From Blautia sp. (GTDB lineage: Bacteria > Bacillota > Clostridia > Lachnospirales > Lachnospiraceae), in contig JAFTPT010000027.1 of the NCBI GenBank assembly GCA_017463155.1, forward strand, positions 1 to 64,000: 64,000 nt of DNA. The letters are read 5' to 3'. The notes under the pieces are model-generated. The model saw nothing but the letters and a program-made list of their open reading frames with translations. It had not been told where the DNA came from and ran no database searches. The position numbers were made by a program, and so were the translations under genes. The first letter of the stretch is position 1. Each line of letters starts with the position of its first letter. Shown here piece by piece: positions 7,605 to 16,512 of the stretch.

Positions 7605-9830
7605 ATGGCTGATGCGCTGAAGAGCCGCAGACAGAAAGCGCCTCTGACCAAAGGCGCCGCCAAGGTCCCGGTCATCATGCAGATGGAGGCACTTGAATGC
7701 GGGGCCGCCTCCCTGGCCATGGTCATGGCCTATTACGGGAAGTGGGTTCCGCTGGAACGTGTCCGCCTGGACTGCGGAGTATCCCGGGACGGCTCCAAGG
7801 CAAGCAATATCTGCAAAGCTGCCAGGCATTACGGGTTTGAGGTCGGTGCGTACAGCGCGGAAGCGCAGGCGCTTGTTGAGAGAGGGGAATATCCCTGCAT
7901 CATACATTGGAACATGAACCACTTTGTGGTGCTGGACGGATTCAAAGGAAAGCATGCCGTGATCAACGATCCGGCCAGAGGAGTGGTCAAGGTCCCCATG
8001 GAGGAATTTTCCAGATCCTTTACCGGGGTCGTGATCATGTTGGAACCTACAGAGCAATTTGTTCCTGATGGCAGCAGAAAGAGTACGATCGCTTTTGCGA
8101 AGAAGCGCCTTAGAGGCGCGAGTGCAGCGGTCGTTTTTGTCATGCTTACGACAGTGATCTCGTATCTTTTCGGGATCATCAATTCCGTTACATCCAGGAT
8201 CTTTATGGACCGGCTGCTCACCGGACTGAACAGGGAGTGGCTGTATCCGTTTATCATCGCGCTGTCGGCCTTCGCTGTCATACAGCTGGCCGTCGCCTGG
8301 GCACAGACCATCTATTCACTGAAGATCAACGGAAAGATGGCGGTCATCGGGTCCTCCTCCTACATGTGGAAGGTCCTGCACCTGCCGATGTCTTTCTTTT
8401 CCCAGAGACTGGCCGGTGATATACAGATGCGTCAGGGGCTGAACGCGGAGATCGCCGGCACGCTGGTCAACATTTTTTCTCCGCTGGTCCTCAACACCGC
8501 GATGATGATCTTTTATCTGGTGCTGATGCTGCGCCAGAGCGTCCTGCTGACGGCGGTCGGGTTCGTGACGCTGCTGATCAATATCGTGATGTCGCGGATC
8601 ATCTCCTCCAAACGCATCAACCTTATGCGCGTGCAGATGCGCGACGAAGGAAAGCTGGTCTCCGCGACCATGACCGGGATCGGGATGATCGAGACCATCA
8701 AAGCCAGCGGTGCCGAGGACGGTTTCTTCCAGAAATGGGCAGGCTACCAGGCCTCGGTAAATTCACAGAAGGTGAAGACGGACAAGACCAACCGTCTTCT
8801 GGGCGCGATCCCGCAGTTTTTTACGAATCTGGCCAACTACGTTGTGCTGGTGCTGGGCGTTGCCCTGACCATGCAGGGGCGGTTTACACTTGGTGCGGTC
8901 ATGATGTTCCAGGGATTTCTGGGTTCCTTTATGGCACCGGCCAGGACGCTTGTGAGCGCCGGACAGTCGATCCAGGAGATGCGTACCCAGATGGAACGCG
9001 TGGAGGATGTGATGGAGTATCCGGAGGATGAGAGCCTTTCGCAGCATGCGGATCCGGATCCTTCGGATAAAAATACTTCGGAAGACACGGATAAGGAGAG
9101 CCTGCATAAGCTGCGGGGCAACGTAGAGCTCCGGAATATCACCTTCGGATATTCGCCGCTTGCCGAGCCGCTGATCAAGGATTTCTCCCTCACGGTGAAG
9201 ACCGGACAGCGGATCGCGCTGGTAGGTGCCTCCGGATCGGGAAAATCGACGATCTCCAATCTGGTCTCGGGCCTTTACCAGCCCTGGAGCGGGGAGATCC
9301 TGTTTGACGGAAAGCCCCGTTCGGCCTACCCGCGCGAGGTGATGGTAGGGTCGCTGGCGGTGGTGGACCAGGATATTATTATTTTTGAAGATACGGTTGC
9401 AAACAACATCCGCATGTGGGATGATACGATCCTTGATTTTGAGATGATCCTGGCGGCGCGGGATGCGCAGATCCATGATGATATCATGGAGCTTCCACGC
9501 GGCTACAGGCACAAGCTGTCGAGCGGCGGACGCGATCTTTCCGGCGGACAGAGGCAGAGGCTGGAGATCGCCAGAGTGCTTGCCCAGGATCCGACGATCA
9601 TTATTCTGGATGAAGCGACCAGTGCACTGGACGCTCGTACGGAGTATGAGGTCGTCAACGCCATTAAAGACCGGGGGATCACCTGCATCGTGATCGCCCA
9701 CCGCCTGTCTACGGTGCGGGATTGTGACGAGATCATCGTTCTCGATCATGGCCTTGTGGCGGAGAGAGGCACTCATGATGAACTGATCAAAAAGGGCGGC
9801 GCCTACGCGGACCTTGTGGCGAACGAGTAG
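7605..9830 (+). CDS. NHLP-type peptide export ABC transporter with C39 peptidase
   Basis: A 741-aa peptidase/permease/ATPase that would remove a leader, classically after a double glycine, and export the mature peptide. The C39 peptidase (about 20-150) has Cys 32 in ECGAA, His 106 in NHFVVL and Asp 122 in NDPARG, so it looks active. A six-helix permease follows (about 160-440), then an ATPase with Walker A GASGSGKST (about 541), signature LSGGQRQR (about 645), Walker B IIILDEATSALD and the H-loop IAHRLS. It belongs with the short adaptor upstream and the second ABC protein downstream. No precursor peptide with an NHLP leader and no peptide-modifying enzyme lie nearby. Confidence 0.88.
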   Translation: MADALKSRRQKAPLTKGAAKVPVIMQMEALECGAASLAMVMAYYGKWVPLERVRLDCGVSRDGSKASNICKAARHYGFEVGAYSAEAQALVERGEYPCIIHWNMNHFVVLDGFKGKHAVINDPARGVVKVPMEEFSRSFTGVVIMLEPTEQFVPDGSRKSTIAFAKKRLRGASAAVVFVMLTTVISYLFGIINSVTSRIFMDRLLTGLNREWLYPFIIALSAFAVIQLAVAWAQTIYSLKINGKMAVIGSSSYMWKVLHLPMSFFSQRLAGDIQMRQGLNAEIAGTLVNIFSPLVLNTAMMIFYLVLMLRQSVLLTAVGFVTLLINIVMSRIISSKRINLMRVQMRDEGKLVSATMTGIGMIETIKASGAEDGFFQKWAGYQASVNSQKVKTDKTNRLLGAIPQFFTNLANYVVLVLGVALTMQGRFTLGAVMMFQGFLGSFMAPARTLVSAGQSIQEMRTQMERVEDVMEYPEDESLSQHADPDPSDKNTSEDTDKESLHKLRGNVELRNITFGYSPLAEPLIKDFSLTVKTGQRIALVGASGSGKSTISNLVSGLYQPWSGEILFDGKPRSAYPREVMVGSLAVVDQDIIIFEDTVANNIRMWDDTILDFEMILAARDAQIHDDIMELPRGYRHKLSSGGRDLSGGQRQRLEIARVLAQDPTIIILDEATSALDARTEYEVVNAIKDRGITCIVIAHRLSTVRDCDEIIVLDHGLVAERGTHDELIKKGGAYADLVANE

Positions 9831-9845
9831 AGAGGAGGAAGGGCT

Positions 9846-9905
9846 GTGTTTCTGAGAGCAGAAATGCGTCATCAGCACAGTCCGCGGCAACGTGGGATGG
9901 TTTGA
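9846..9905 (+). other. 19-codon ORF overlapping start of exporter subunit
   Basis: GTG at 9846 lies four bases after GGAGGAAGG and reads 19 codons to a TGA that overlaps the first codons of the exporter subunit, which starts at 9892 and has only a weak site of its own. This is the usual shape of a translational-coupling leader. The peptide has no recognisable character, so I do not claim it as a protein. Confidence 0.3.
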
Positions 9906-12075
9906 AAATCAGATCGAAGAACGCCGGGAAGCGGACCAGCAGATGCTGGACGACGCATATGTCCGGATCGCGGGCGTTGTTCTCGGGCAGAGAGCGGCAG
10001 AGCGGATCAATGATAAGAGGATCATAACAAAGAACGCTGTCGATGAGATCCTCAAATACTATCACTTTAAGCCCGTCGAGGCGGCGGAAGAGATGGAGGA
10101 TGTCGAGGAGCAGCTGGACTATTCACTGCGCACCTACGGGCTGATGCGCCGGCAGGTGGAGCTCGAAGATGGATGGTACAAGGATGCCTACGGGCCGGTC
10201 CTGGCCTTTTCAAAGGAGACCGGGATGCCGTACGCGCTGCTTCCCGGGATGATCTTCGGCTACTGGTATACGGATCCCGAGACCGGAAAGCGGGAGAAAG
10301 TGACGGCAAAAAAGGCACAGGAGTTTCAAAGGGACGCCATGTGTTTTTACAGGCCGCTGCCGCCCCGGAAGCTTGGAGTCCCGGATCTGATCATGTACAT
10401 GAAGCGCTGCATGTCGATGAGCGATATCATCATGATGGTGGTCGCCGCCTACGCGGTCATGCTGGTGGGCCTTCTGATGCCGCGCATCATAAAGGCGCTG
10501 ACCGGGCCGGTGCTTTCGAGCGGCCGGTATAACGCCCTTATAGGGATCGCCGTCTGTATGGTATGTGTGGCGGCATCCACGCAGCTTCTCGAAGCGGTAA
10601 ACGGAATGATCCAGGGCAGGCTGGAGACAAAGACCTCCATGGGGGTGGAGGCCTCCATGATGATGCGGCTTATGTCGCTTCCGGCCAGTTTTTTCAGAAA
10701 TTATAACGAGGGTGAACTGAAGACCCGTTCCATGGCAGTCAACTCGCTTTGTTCGCTGCTGCTCGGAATGGTGCTGAGTACAGGGCTCACGTCTGTTTCA
10801 TCACTGGTCTATATCACACAGATCTTCCGGTTTTCACCGGTGCTGGTCGTACCGTCCCTGGTGATCATCCTGGTGACGGTCCTGTTTTCGATCCTGTCGA
10901 CGTTTGTCCAGATCAGGGTGGAAAAACGCCAGCTGGAGGTTTCCGCCAGGGAATCCGGCATGTCCTACGCCATGCTGACCGGTGTTCGTAAGATCAAGCT
11001 CGCAGGAGCGGAAAAACGGATCTTCGCGAAATGGCTGAACCTGTACGCGGAGTCGGCGGGGCTGACCTACAATCCGCCGTTGTTCATCAAGCTCAACAGT
11101 GTGATCTCCACCGGAATCACGCTGGTATCCAATATCGTGCTGTACTATCTGGCTGTCACGAGCGGGATCGAACAGTCTTCTTATTTTGCTTTTATGGCGG
11201 CCTACGGGGTCGTCATGGGCGCTTTTATGTCCATGTCCGGCGTGGCCCTGAACGCGGCCCGCATCAGGCCGATCCTTGAAATGGCGGAGCCTCTTCTCAG
11301 GACGGAGCCCGAAAAGAAGGAGAACAGGGAGATCGTGAAATCCATCTCCGGCGATATCTCGCTGGAACATGTGTGGTTCCGCTACAGTGAGGACACGCCG
11401 TATATCCTGGAGGACCTGTCCATCCGGATCCGGCCCGGTGAATATGTTGCGATCGTCGGGAAGACCGGCTGCGGCAAATCGACGCTGATGCGTCTTCTTC
11501 TCGGGTTTGAACAGCCTGAGAAGGGCACCGTCTACTACGACGGGAAGGACATTGAGAGCCTCGAGCTTTCCTCGCTGCGGAAGAATATCGGTACAGTGAC
11601 CCAGTCAGGAGGACTTTTCCAGGGAGATATCTACTCCAACATCACGATCTCCGCGCCGAACCTTACGATGGACGAGGCCTGGGAGGCGGCCGAAAAGGCC
11701 GGGGTCGCGGAGGATATCCGCCAGATGCCCATGGGAATGTATACGATCATCTCCGAGGGACAGGGCGGTATTTCCGGCGGCCAGAAGCAGAGGATCATGA
11801 TCGCCCGCGCCATTGCGCCGAAACCGAAGCTGCTTCTCTTTGACGAAGCGACCAGTGCGCTGGATAACAAGACCCAGAGCGTGGTATCGGAGGCGCTGGA
11901 CGAGATGGGCTGCACCCGTGTGGTCATCGCCCACAGGCTCAGTACGATCCGGCACTGCGACCGGATCCTGGTACTGGATGGCGGGAAGATCATCGAAGAA
12001 GGAAACTATGAGGAGCTGATCAAAAAGAACGGCTTCTTTGCAGAGCTTGTAGAACGGCAGCGGCTGCAGGTATGA
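9892..12075 (+). CDS. NHLP-type export ABC transporter, permease/ATPase subunit
   Basis: A 727-aa second half of the exporter, without a peptidase. The N-terminal 170 residues are a soluble domain typical of this subunit (MGWFENQI start), followed by six membrane helices and an ATPase with GKTGCGKST (about 522), ISGGQKQR (about 627), LLLFDEATSALD and AHRLST. The start is a GTG at 9892; the frame is closed by a stop at 9853-9855. The good Shine-Dalgarno GGAGGAAGG at 9834-9842 is instead placed for a GTG at 9846 in another frame, opening a 19-codon ORF that ends inside this gene. Translation of this subunit may therefore be coupled to that short ORF. Confidence 0.85.
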   Translation: MGWFENQIEERREADQQMLDDAYVRIAGVVLGQRAAERINDKRIITKNAVDEILKYYHFKPVEAAEEMEDVEEQLDYSLRTYGLMRRQVELEDGWYKDAYGPVLAFSKETGMPYALLPGMIFGYWYTDPETGKREKVTAKKAQEFQRDAMCFYRPLPPRKLGVPDLIMYMKRCMSMSDIIMMVVAAYAVMLVGLLMPRIIKALTGPVLSSGRYNALIGIAVCMVCVAASTQLLEAVNGMIQGRLETKTSMGVEASMMMRLMSLPASFFRNYNEGELKTRSMAVNSLCSLLLGMVLSTGLTSVSSLVYITQIFRFSPVLVVPSLVIILVTVLFSILSTFVQIRVEKRQLEVSARESGMSYAMLTGVRKIKLAGAEKRIFAKWLNLYAESAGLTYNPPLFIKLNSVISTGITLVSNIVLYYLAVTSGIEQSSYFAFMAAYGVVMGAFMSMSGVALNAARIRPILEMAEPLLRTEPEKKENREIVKSISGDISLEHVWFRYSEDTPYILEDLSIRIRPGEYVAIVGKTGCGKSTLMRLLLGFEQPEKGTVYYDGKDIESLELSSLRKNIGTVTQSGGLFQGDIYSNITISAPNLTMDEAWEAAEKAGVAEDIRQMPMGMYTIISEGQGGISGGQKQRIMIARAIAPKPKLLLFDEATSALDNKTQSVVSEALDEMGCTRVVIAHRLSTIRHCDRILVLDGGKIIEEGNYEELIKKNGFFAELVERQRLQV

Positions 12076-12112
12076 GCCGCTGCGGGATAGTAACTTAAGG
12101 AGGTTTTAAGAG

Positions 12113-13624
12113 TTGAAACGGTACAGCTCTTTGGCAGCAGCAAGAAAAAGCCTGGTCAGGCAGGTGATCATTCTGACGGCGGCCGCGCTTCTGTTATGTC
12201 TGGCGGGCCGGCTGATGGAACAGCAGAATTTTGATGAATCGTTTGTGGCATCCTACGGAATACCGGATTGGGATCCGCAGGACCTGCGTGTAGAATGGGA
12301 CGGAAAAGAGGTCCCGGTACAGGATTTTTCGACGCATGAGCTGGAGGAGTCCGGGCTCCGGGCTGTCGGCGTGCATGTTTCCATGCAGCCGCAGGAGCCG
12401 GGCGAATATGTGATGACCGTGCTGGATCCCGAAGACAATACCGTATTCATGGACCGGATCCTGGTGAGCAGGACCGGCGCTGCGTTTTCCAGTGCGACGG
12501 GGAGCTTCACCGGCGATGAAGCCGTGGTCCTGGCGGGCGTTCTGTATTTCGCAGGACTGGCTGTCATCATGCTTGTATTTTTTCTGCGGCTGCGGGGAGC
12601 AGGCATGTATTCCTACGAGGCGATCCTTTCCTTCGGCGTGTTTCTGTTCTCCGTTGTGGTGCTGATCTTTGAAATTCCGGTCTATGTACGGCACCTGCGT
12701 ATGGAGGCTTTTTATCCGACATGGCAGCTGATCTCCGATATTGCGGCCAGCGGCCGGTATTTCTCGCTGCTTACGCTGCCTGTGATATTTTTCTTCAGCG
12801 TACTGCTGATCATCAGCAATATTGAGCTGCTGCGGCATGAACGGCCCAGGATCCAGAACGCGCTGGGACTTTTGCTGGGGATCCTGCTGATCACGGCCGG
12901 ACTTCTGAATATCTACCATACCAGGCAGCTGTTCATGGGATCGGAGGAGGGCTACCGTATCGTGACGATGGTGGAAAATCTGATCGGCGTCATCTATACC
13001 TATGTGGAATGCATCCTGCTGAGTTCCGTCGTCTGCGGGCTTCGGGCCGCAAAGCATGTGCCGGAGTACAACAGGGATTATATCCTGATCCTCGGCTGCG
13101 GATTCCGGAAAGACGGAACCCTTCCGCCGCTGCTCCGCGGCCGCGTGGATAAGGCGATGGAGTTCTGGCACAGACAGAAAGAGGAGACCGGAAAGGAAGC
13201 GGTCATCATCCCGACCGGAGGGCAGGGCGGCGACGAACCGATGCCGGAGGCGGAAGCCATGTACCGGTATATGGTAGAGACCGGATTCCCGCCGGAGGCG
13301 ATCCTCCGGGAGGATAAAGCAGTCAATACGTATCAGAATATGGAATTTTCAAAGAAACTGATCGAGGGACGGAGCACCGGAGACAAAGAGGTCAATACGG
13401 CATTCGTGACGACCAACTATCACGTTTTCAGGAGCGGCGTCTGGGCAGGTCTTGCAGGTCTTCGGGCGGAAGGCCTCGGAAGCAGGACAAAATGGTGGTT
13501 CTGGCCGAATGCCTTTGTCAGGGAATGCGTCGGGCTTTTACAGAACAGGGTCCGTTCGGAGATCCTGTTCCTGGTGTGCCTGATCGCACTTTTCGGAGGG
13601 ATCACCGTACTTTCTTTCATGTAA
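12113..13624 (+). CDS. multi-pass membrane protein with C-terminal DUF218 (YdcF/SanA-like) domain
   Basis: A 503-aa protein. It has one membrane helix (about 15-33), an extracytoplasmic segment of about 100 residues, then about six membrane helices (140-320). A DUF218 domain follows (about 320-460) starting ILILGCGFRKDG and containing the family's acidic E-AEAM and N-T-Y-Q-N motifs. DUF218 proteins such as SanA, ElyC and YdcF are linked to envelope integrity in other bacteria, but their chemistry is poorly known. The start is a TTG with AAGGAGG nine bases upstream. It follows the exporter closely, and the preceding gene ends 37 bases before, suggesting the same operon and an envelope role. 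Confidence 0.75.
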   Translation: MKRYSSLAAARKSLVRQVIILTAAALLLCLAGRLMEQQNFDESFVASYGIPDWDPQDLRVEWDGKEVPVQDFSTHELEESGLRAVGVHVSMQPQEPGEYVMTVLDPEDNTVFMDRILVSRTGAAFSSATGSFTGDEAVVLAGVLYFAGLAVIMLVFFLRLRGAGMYSYEAILSFGVFLFSVVVLIFEIPVYVRHLRMEAFYPTWQLISDIAASGRYFSLLTLPVIFFFSVLLIISNIELLRHERPRIQNALGLLLGILLITAGLLNIYHTRQLFMGSEEGYRIVTMVENLIGVIYTYVECILLSSVVCGLRAAKHVPEYNRDYILILGCGFRKDGTLPPLLRGRVDKAMEFWHRQKEETGKEAVIIPTGGQGGDEPMPEAEAMYRYMVETGFPPEAILREDKAVNTYQNMEFSKKLIEGRSTGDKEVNTAFVTTNYHVFRSGVWAGLAGLRAEGLGSRTKWWFWPNAFVRECVGLLQNRVRSEILFLVCLIALFGGITVLSFM

Positions 13625-13666
13625 AAACGCGGACAGAAACGATCGACGGGATGAGGGCGTGCATCA

Positions 13667-15301
13667 GTGAAGTTTATAAAAAAGAGCATAGCGGTAAAGA
13701 CCATATTGATCGTCATTCTTTCACTCCTGGTCTTCTTTTTGCTTGTAAGCGTGATCGGTTACAGAGAAGTCACGGAGGTGCTGCTCGAGCAGTATGCGGA
13801 TGATGCCTATCATACGGCGTATGCCGCCACGATGGCGCTTGATCCCGACCTGGTGATCCGGTATGCGGCGGCGGGCGACGGGACAGAGGAATATGCAAGT
13901 ATTGAAGACATCCTGACAAGCTTCTGCGATGCGACGGAGTCGACATTCATCTACGTGATACAGCCCGATCTGACCGACTATTCCACGATCACCTTCCTGT
14001 TTTCCTCGATGAATTCCGACATGCACTATGAACTGTATGAATCCGGTTATGTCCGGAAAACGACGAACGACGAATACAGGCGGAAATACAGGGCTATCTA
14101 TGAGGAAGGGTCCGAGAGGGAACTGCTGGTCCGCAACACCGGCTATATTGAGAGCGATGCGCATATCACAGCCATGATCCCCCTGAAAGGGGTGGACGGG
14201 AAGGTCAAGGCGCTTTTGTGCGTGCAGAAGCAGATGGATTTCCTGAACGCGTCGCGAAGGGCATTTATTGCCAAGATTTCCGTAACATTCCTGCTGCTGG
14301 CCCTGACGATCATCATCGCCATGAGCTATTATCTGTCCCGGTGGCTTCTGCGGCCCATGAAAAAGATCGCCGATGAAGCCGGACGTTTTGCGAGCGAGAA
14401 TGTCCCGGCCGAACAGAAGCTGATGGATACGATCCGGAACAAGGATGAGATCGGGCTGCTGGCCAGCTCCATTGACCGGATGGAGGATCAGATCAAGGAA
14501 TATGTCGATAACCTGACAAAGATCACGGCCGAAAAGGAGCAGATCAGCACAGAGCTGGCGCTGGCCACCCGGATCCAGGCGGATACACTGCCAGGTACGT
14601 TCCCGCCGTTTCCGGACCGTACGGAATTCGACATCTTTGCGTCCATGGACCCGGCCAAGGAGGTCGGCGGTGATTTCTACGATTTCTTCCTGATCGATGA
14701 CGACCACCTGTGCCTGTTCATCGCGGACGTGTCGGGTAAGGGTGTTCCCGCTGCCCTGTTCATGATGATCTCCAAGACCATTCTGGACAACATGGCCATG
14801 CTGGGCAAAACGCCTGCCGAGATCCTGGCGGACACCAACAATGTGATCTGCGCCAAGAACCAGGAGGAGATGTTCGTGACGGTCTGGCTGGGGATCCTGG
14901 AGATCTCGACCGGAAAACTCATGGCGGCCAATGCGGGTCATGAGTATCCGATGCTGTGTACGGACGGCGTCTTCAGCCTGTACAAGGACAAACACGGGTT
15001 TGTCATCGGCGGGATGGAGGATGTTTCATACAAAAACTACGAGATGCAGCTGAAGCCGGGCGACAGGCTTTTCGTCTACACGGACGGACTGCCCGAGGCG
15101 ACCGATCCGGACAATGCGATGTTCGGGACGGACAGGATCGTTACGGTCCTGAACCGGGAGCCGAAGGCCGCGTCAAAGAGGATCCTCGAGAACGTCCGCA
15201 GATCCGTGGATCATTTTGTCAAGGATGCGGAGCAGTTTGATGATCTGACAATGCTGTGTCTGGAATATTCCGGAACCGGAGATGGAGGAGCAGGCAAATG
15301 A
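13667..15301 (+). CDS. membrane SpoIIE-family (PP2C-type) phosphatase with HAMP
   Basis: A 544-aa protein: membrane helix about 10-30, an extracytoplasmic Cache-like sensor about 35-200, a second helix about 203-223, HAMP and coiled linker about 225-300, and a SpoIIE/PPM phosphatase domain to the end. Metal-binding acidic motifs are visible in GGDFYD, IADVSGKG and YTDGLPEATD. Enzymes of this class dephosphorylate anti-anti-sigma (STAS) proteins in partner-switching. No STAS protein or anti-sigma kinase is encoded here, so its partner must be elsewhere. The start is a GTG preceded by GAGGG. The stop overlaps the next ATG (ATGA), so translation of the two is coupled. Confidence 0.85.
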   Translation: MKFIKKSIAVKTILIVILSLLVFFLLVSVIGYREVTEVLLEQYADDAYHTAYAATMALDPDLVIRYAAAGDGTEEYASIEDILTSFCDATESTFIYVIQPDLTDYSTITFLFSSMNSDMHYELYESGYVRKTTNDEYRRKYRAIYEEGSERELLVRNTGYIESDAHITAMIPLKGVDGKVKALLCVQKQMDFLNASRRAFIAKISVTFLLLALTIIIAMSYYLSRWLLRPMKKIADEAGRFASENVPAEQKLMDTIRNKDEIGLLASSIDRMEDQIKEYVDNLTKITAEKEQISTELALATRIQADTLPGTFPPFPDRTEFDIFASMDPAKEVGGDFYDFFLIDDDHLCLFIADVSGKGVPAALFMMISKTILDNMAMLGKTPAEILADTNNVICAKNQEEMFVTVWLGILEISTGKLMAANAGHEYPMLCTDGVFSLYKDKHGFVIGGMEDVSYKNYEMQLKPGDRLFVYTDGLPEATDPDNAMFGTDRIVTVLNREPKAASKRILENVRRSVDHFVKDAEQFDDLTMLCLEYSGTGDGGAGK

Positions 15302-15816
15302 GAAAGCTTTTGATCGTAATCGACATGCAGAATGATTTTATCGACGCGGCTCTTGGAACAGCAGAGGCTGTATCCATCGTGGAGCCCGTAAAAGAGAAGA
15401 TCCGGTCGTATCCGGCCGGTGACGTGATCGCCACCATGGATACGCACCAGGAGAACTATATGGAGACGCAGGAAGGCCGGTATCTGCCCGTGCCGCACTG
15501 CATCCGGGGAACCGACGGCTGGAAGATCCGGAAGGATATCGAAGAGCTCCTGGCCGGCGCAAAGATCTACGAAAAGCCGACCTTCGGGAGCATGGAGATG
15601 GCGCAGGACCTGCAGGCCCTCTCCCGGAAGGAAGAGATCGAGATTGAGATCATCGGTCTGTGCACGGATATCTGCGTGGTTTCCAATGCACTCCTCCTGA
15701 AGGCAGCCATGCCGGAGGTGAAGATCTCCGTGGACGCCTCCTGCTGTGCCGGCGTAACACCCGAAAAACATCAGGCCGCGCTCGAAACGATGCGGTCCTG
15801 CCAAATTCAAATATAA
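15298..15816 (+). CDS. isochorismatase/nicotinamidase-like cysteine hydrolase
   Basis: A 172-aa cytoplasmic hydrolase. The catalytic triad of the family is visible: Asp 9 in VIDMQNDF, Lys 93 in EKPTFGS and Cys 126 in CTDICVVSN. A metal-site motif D-T-H at 48-50 suggests a nicotinamidase-type enzyme that converts nicotinamide to nicotinate for NAD salvage. The residues do not rule out a different amide substrate. The start overlaps the stop of the phosphatase gene. It is the last gene before two structured RNA candidates, and the -10 box of the first one overlaps its stop codon. Confidence 0.8.
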   Translation: MRKLLIVIDMQNDFIDAALGTAEAVSIVEPVKEKIRSYPAGDVIATMDTHQENYMETQEGRYLPVPHCIRGTDGWKIRKDIEELLAGAKIYEKPTFGSMEMAQDLQALSRKEEIEIEIIGLCTDICVVSNALLLKAAMPEVKISVDASCCAGVTPEKHQAALETMRSCQIQI

Positions 15817-15817
15817 T
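15812..15817 (+). promoter_or_regulatory. -10 box in front of structured RNA
   Basis: A perfect TATAAT overlaps the stop codon of the hydrolase gene and lies about 16 bases before the first closing helix of the structured RNA. No good -35 is seen at 16-18 bases, so an activator or an extended contact would be needed. Confidence 0.35.
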
Positions 15818-15832
15818 GTAATATCGCTCACA

Positions 15833-16088
15833 GTTTAAAGGAGTGAAGTAGGGACGTACGCTGCCGGGAGACAAAGATCTCTCTGCCCGCAAGGGCCCGG
15901 GCAACGGCTGCGGCGAGCTAAGGTCCAACTGCAACTGACAGAACGCTCAGCAGAGGCTTCGCGTTCTGAGTTTCCGTAGGACCTGGATCTCGCCTCGCCT
16001 AAAGGCGCCCTCAAAAGCCCTTGCTATGGCAGAGATGATCTTCGCCCTCCCGGCAGCTGTTCCGTCCCGCCTCCACGTAGCTTTAAAC
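15833..16088 (+). ncRNA. large multibranched structured RNA (family not assigned)
   Basis: The 5' and 3' ends close by three nested helices: 15833-15840 with 16081-16088 (GTTTAAAG/CTTTAAAC), 15851-15856 with 16063-16068, and 15861-15870 with 16047-16056 (ten perfect pairs). Inside are at least five more: a GCAA-capped hairpin 15885-15896, 15912-15917 with 15989-15994, 15921-15926 with 15979-15984, 15939-15946 with 15961-15968, and a TAAA-capped hairpin 15996-16007. A TATAAT lies just upstream and a terminator at 16155-16185. No protein reading frame fits. Size and complexity are compatible with the raiA RNA class, but I cannot confirm that by eye. Confidence 0.65.
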
Positions 16089-16154
16089 GGTTCGCTGAAC
16101 TGGTGTCGCAGCTCGAGACCAGTGGCTATCTGGTTTGTTTGACGAAAACGGAAA

Positions 16155-16185
16155 AAAAAGACAGAGAACCGTCCCCTGTCTTTTT
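16155..16185. terminator. bidirectional intrinsic terminator with GGGGACGGTTCTC-type loop
   Basis: Ten perfect pairs, 16155-16164 with 16176-16185, with A- and T-rich outer ends that give U-tracts in both directions; it is strongest leftwards. The loop region reads GAGAACCGTCCCC at 16164-16176. This is the reverse complement of a motif found twice more at 33486-33534. It would end the RNA at 15833-16088 and, on the other strand, the RNA at 16248-16474. Confidence 0.65.
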
Positions 16186-16247
16186 ACTTGCTTGAGATAA
16201 CATCTGGCCGACAGCTGAGATCCTTAGCGAGCGCCGCCTGCCGCGTT

Positions 16248-16474
16248 GGGGGAAGATACAGAGATATGCTGGCTGCGTAGGGACACTTGCAGTCGACGCC
16301 GGGGATCGCGAGCATAGTTTCATACGCGCAGGCCGCCTTGGATCACATAACGTTACATTATCAACAATCCAGAGTTTGATCCAAGGCTTGGCTGGAGCGT
16401 ATGATAAACGACGGCGGAGCGATCCCAAGGAGACAAGCGTGTCCCTACGCAGCCACATATCTCGTACCTCCCCC
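16248..16474 (-). ncRNA. rod-like structured RNA candidate
   Basis: One long hairpin interrupted by internal loops. The base pairs 16248-16252 with 16470-16474 and 16261-16268 with 16456-16463, and 16271-16286 with 16439-16454 (16 perfect pairs). Further up are 16302-16309 with 16419-16426, 16321-16327 with 16397-16403 and 16336-16345 with 16377-16386 (ten perfect pairs), topped by an open loop of about 30 bases. The near-symmetrical internal loops recall rod-shaped RNAs such as 6S, but I see no diagnostic sequence. The minus strand is favoured because the terminator at 16155-16185 has its longer U-tract in that direction; this is an inference. Confidence 0.5.
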
Positions 16475-16512
16475 AAGCGGCATGCAAGCGAGCCCCCATT
16501 TAATACCTTAAC

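Noticed and set aside
16126-16476. 116-codon minus-strand frame across the rod-like RNA
   Set aside because: It is Arg/Ser-rich with no ribosome site, and the sequence is explained by strict hairpin complementarity.
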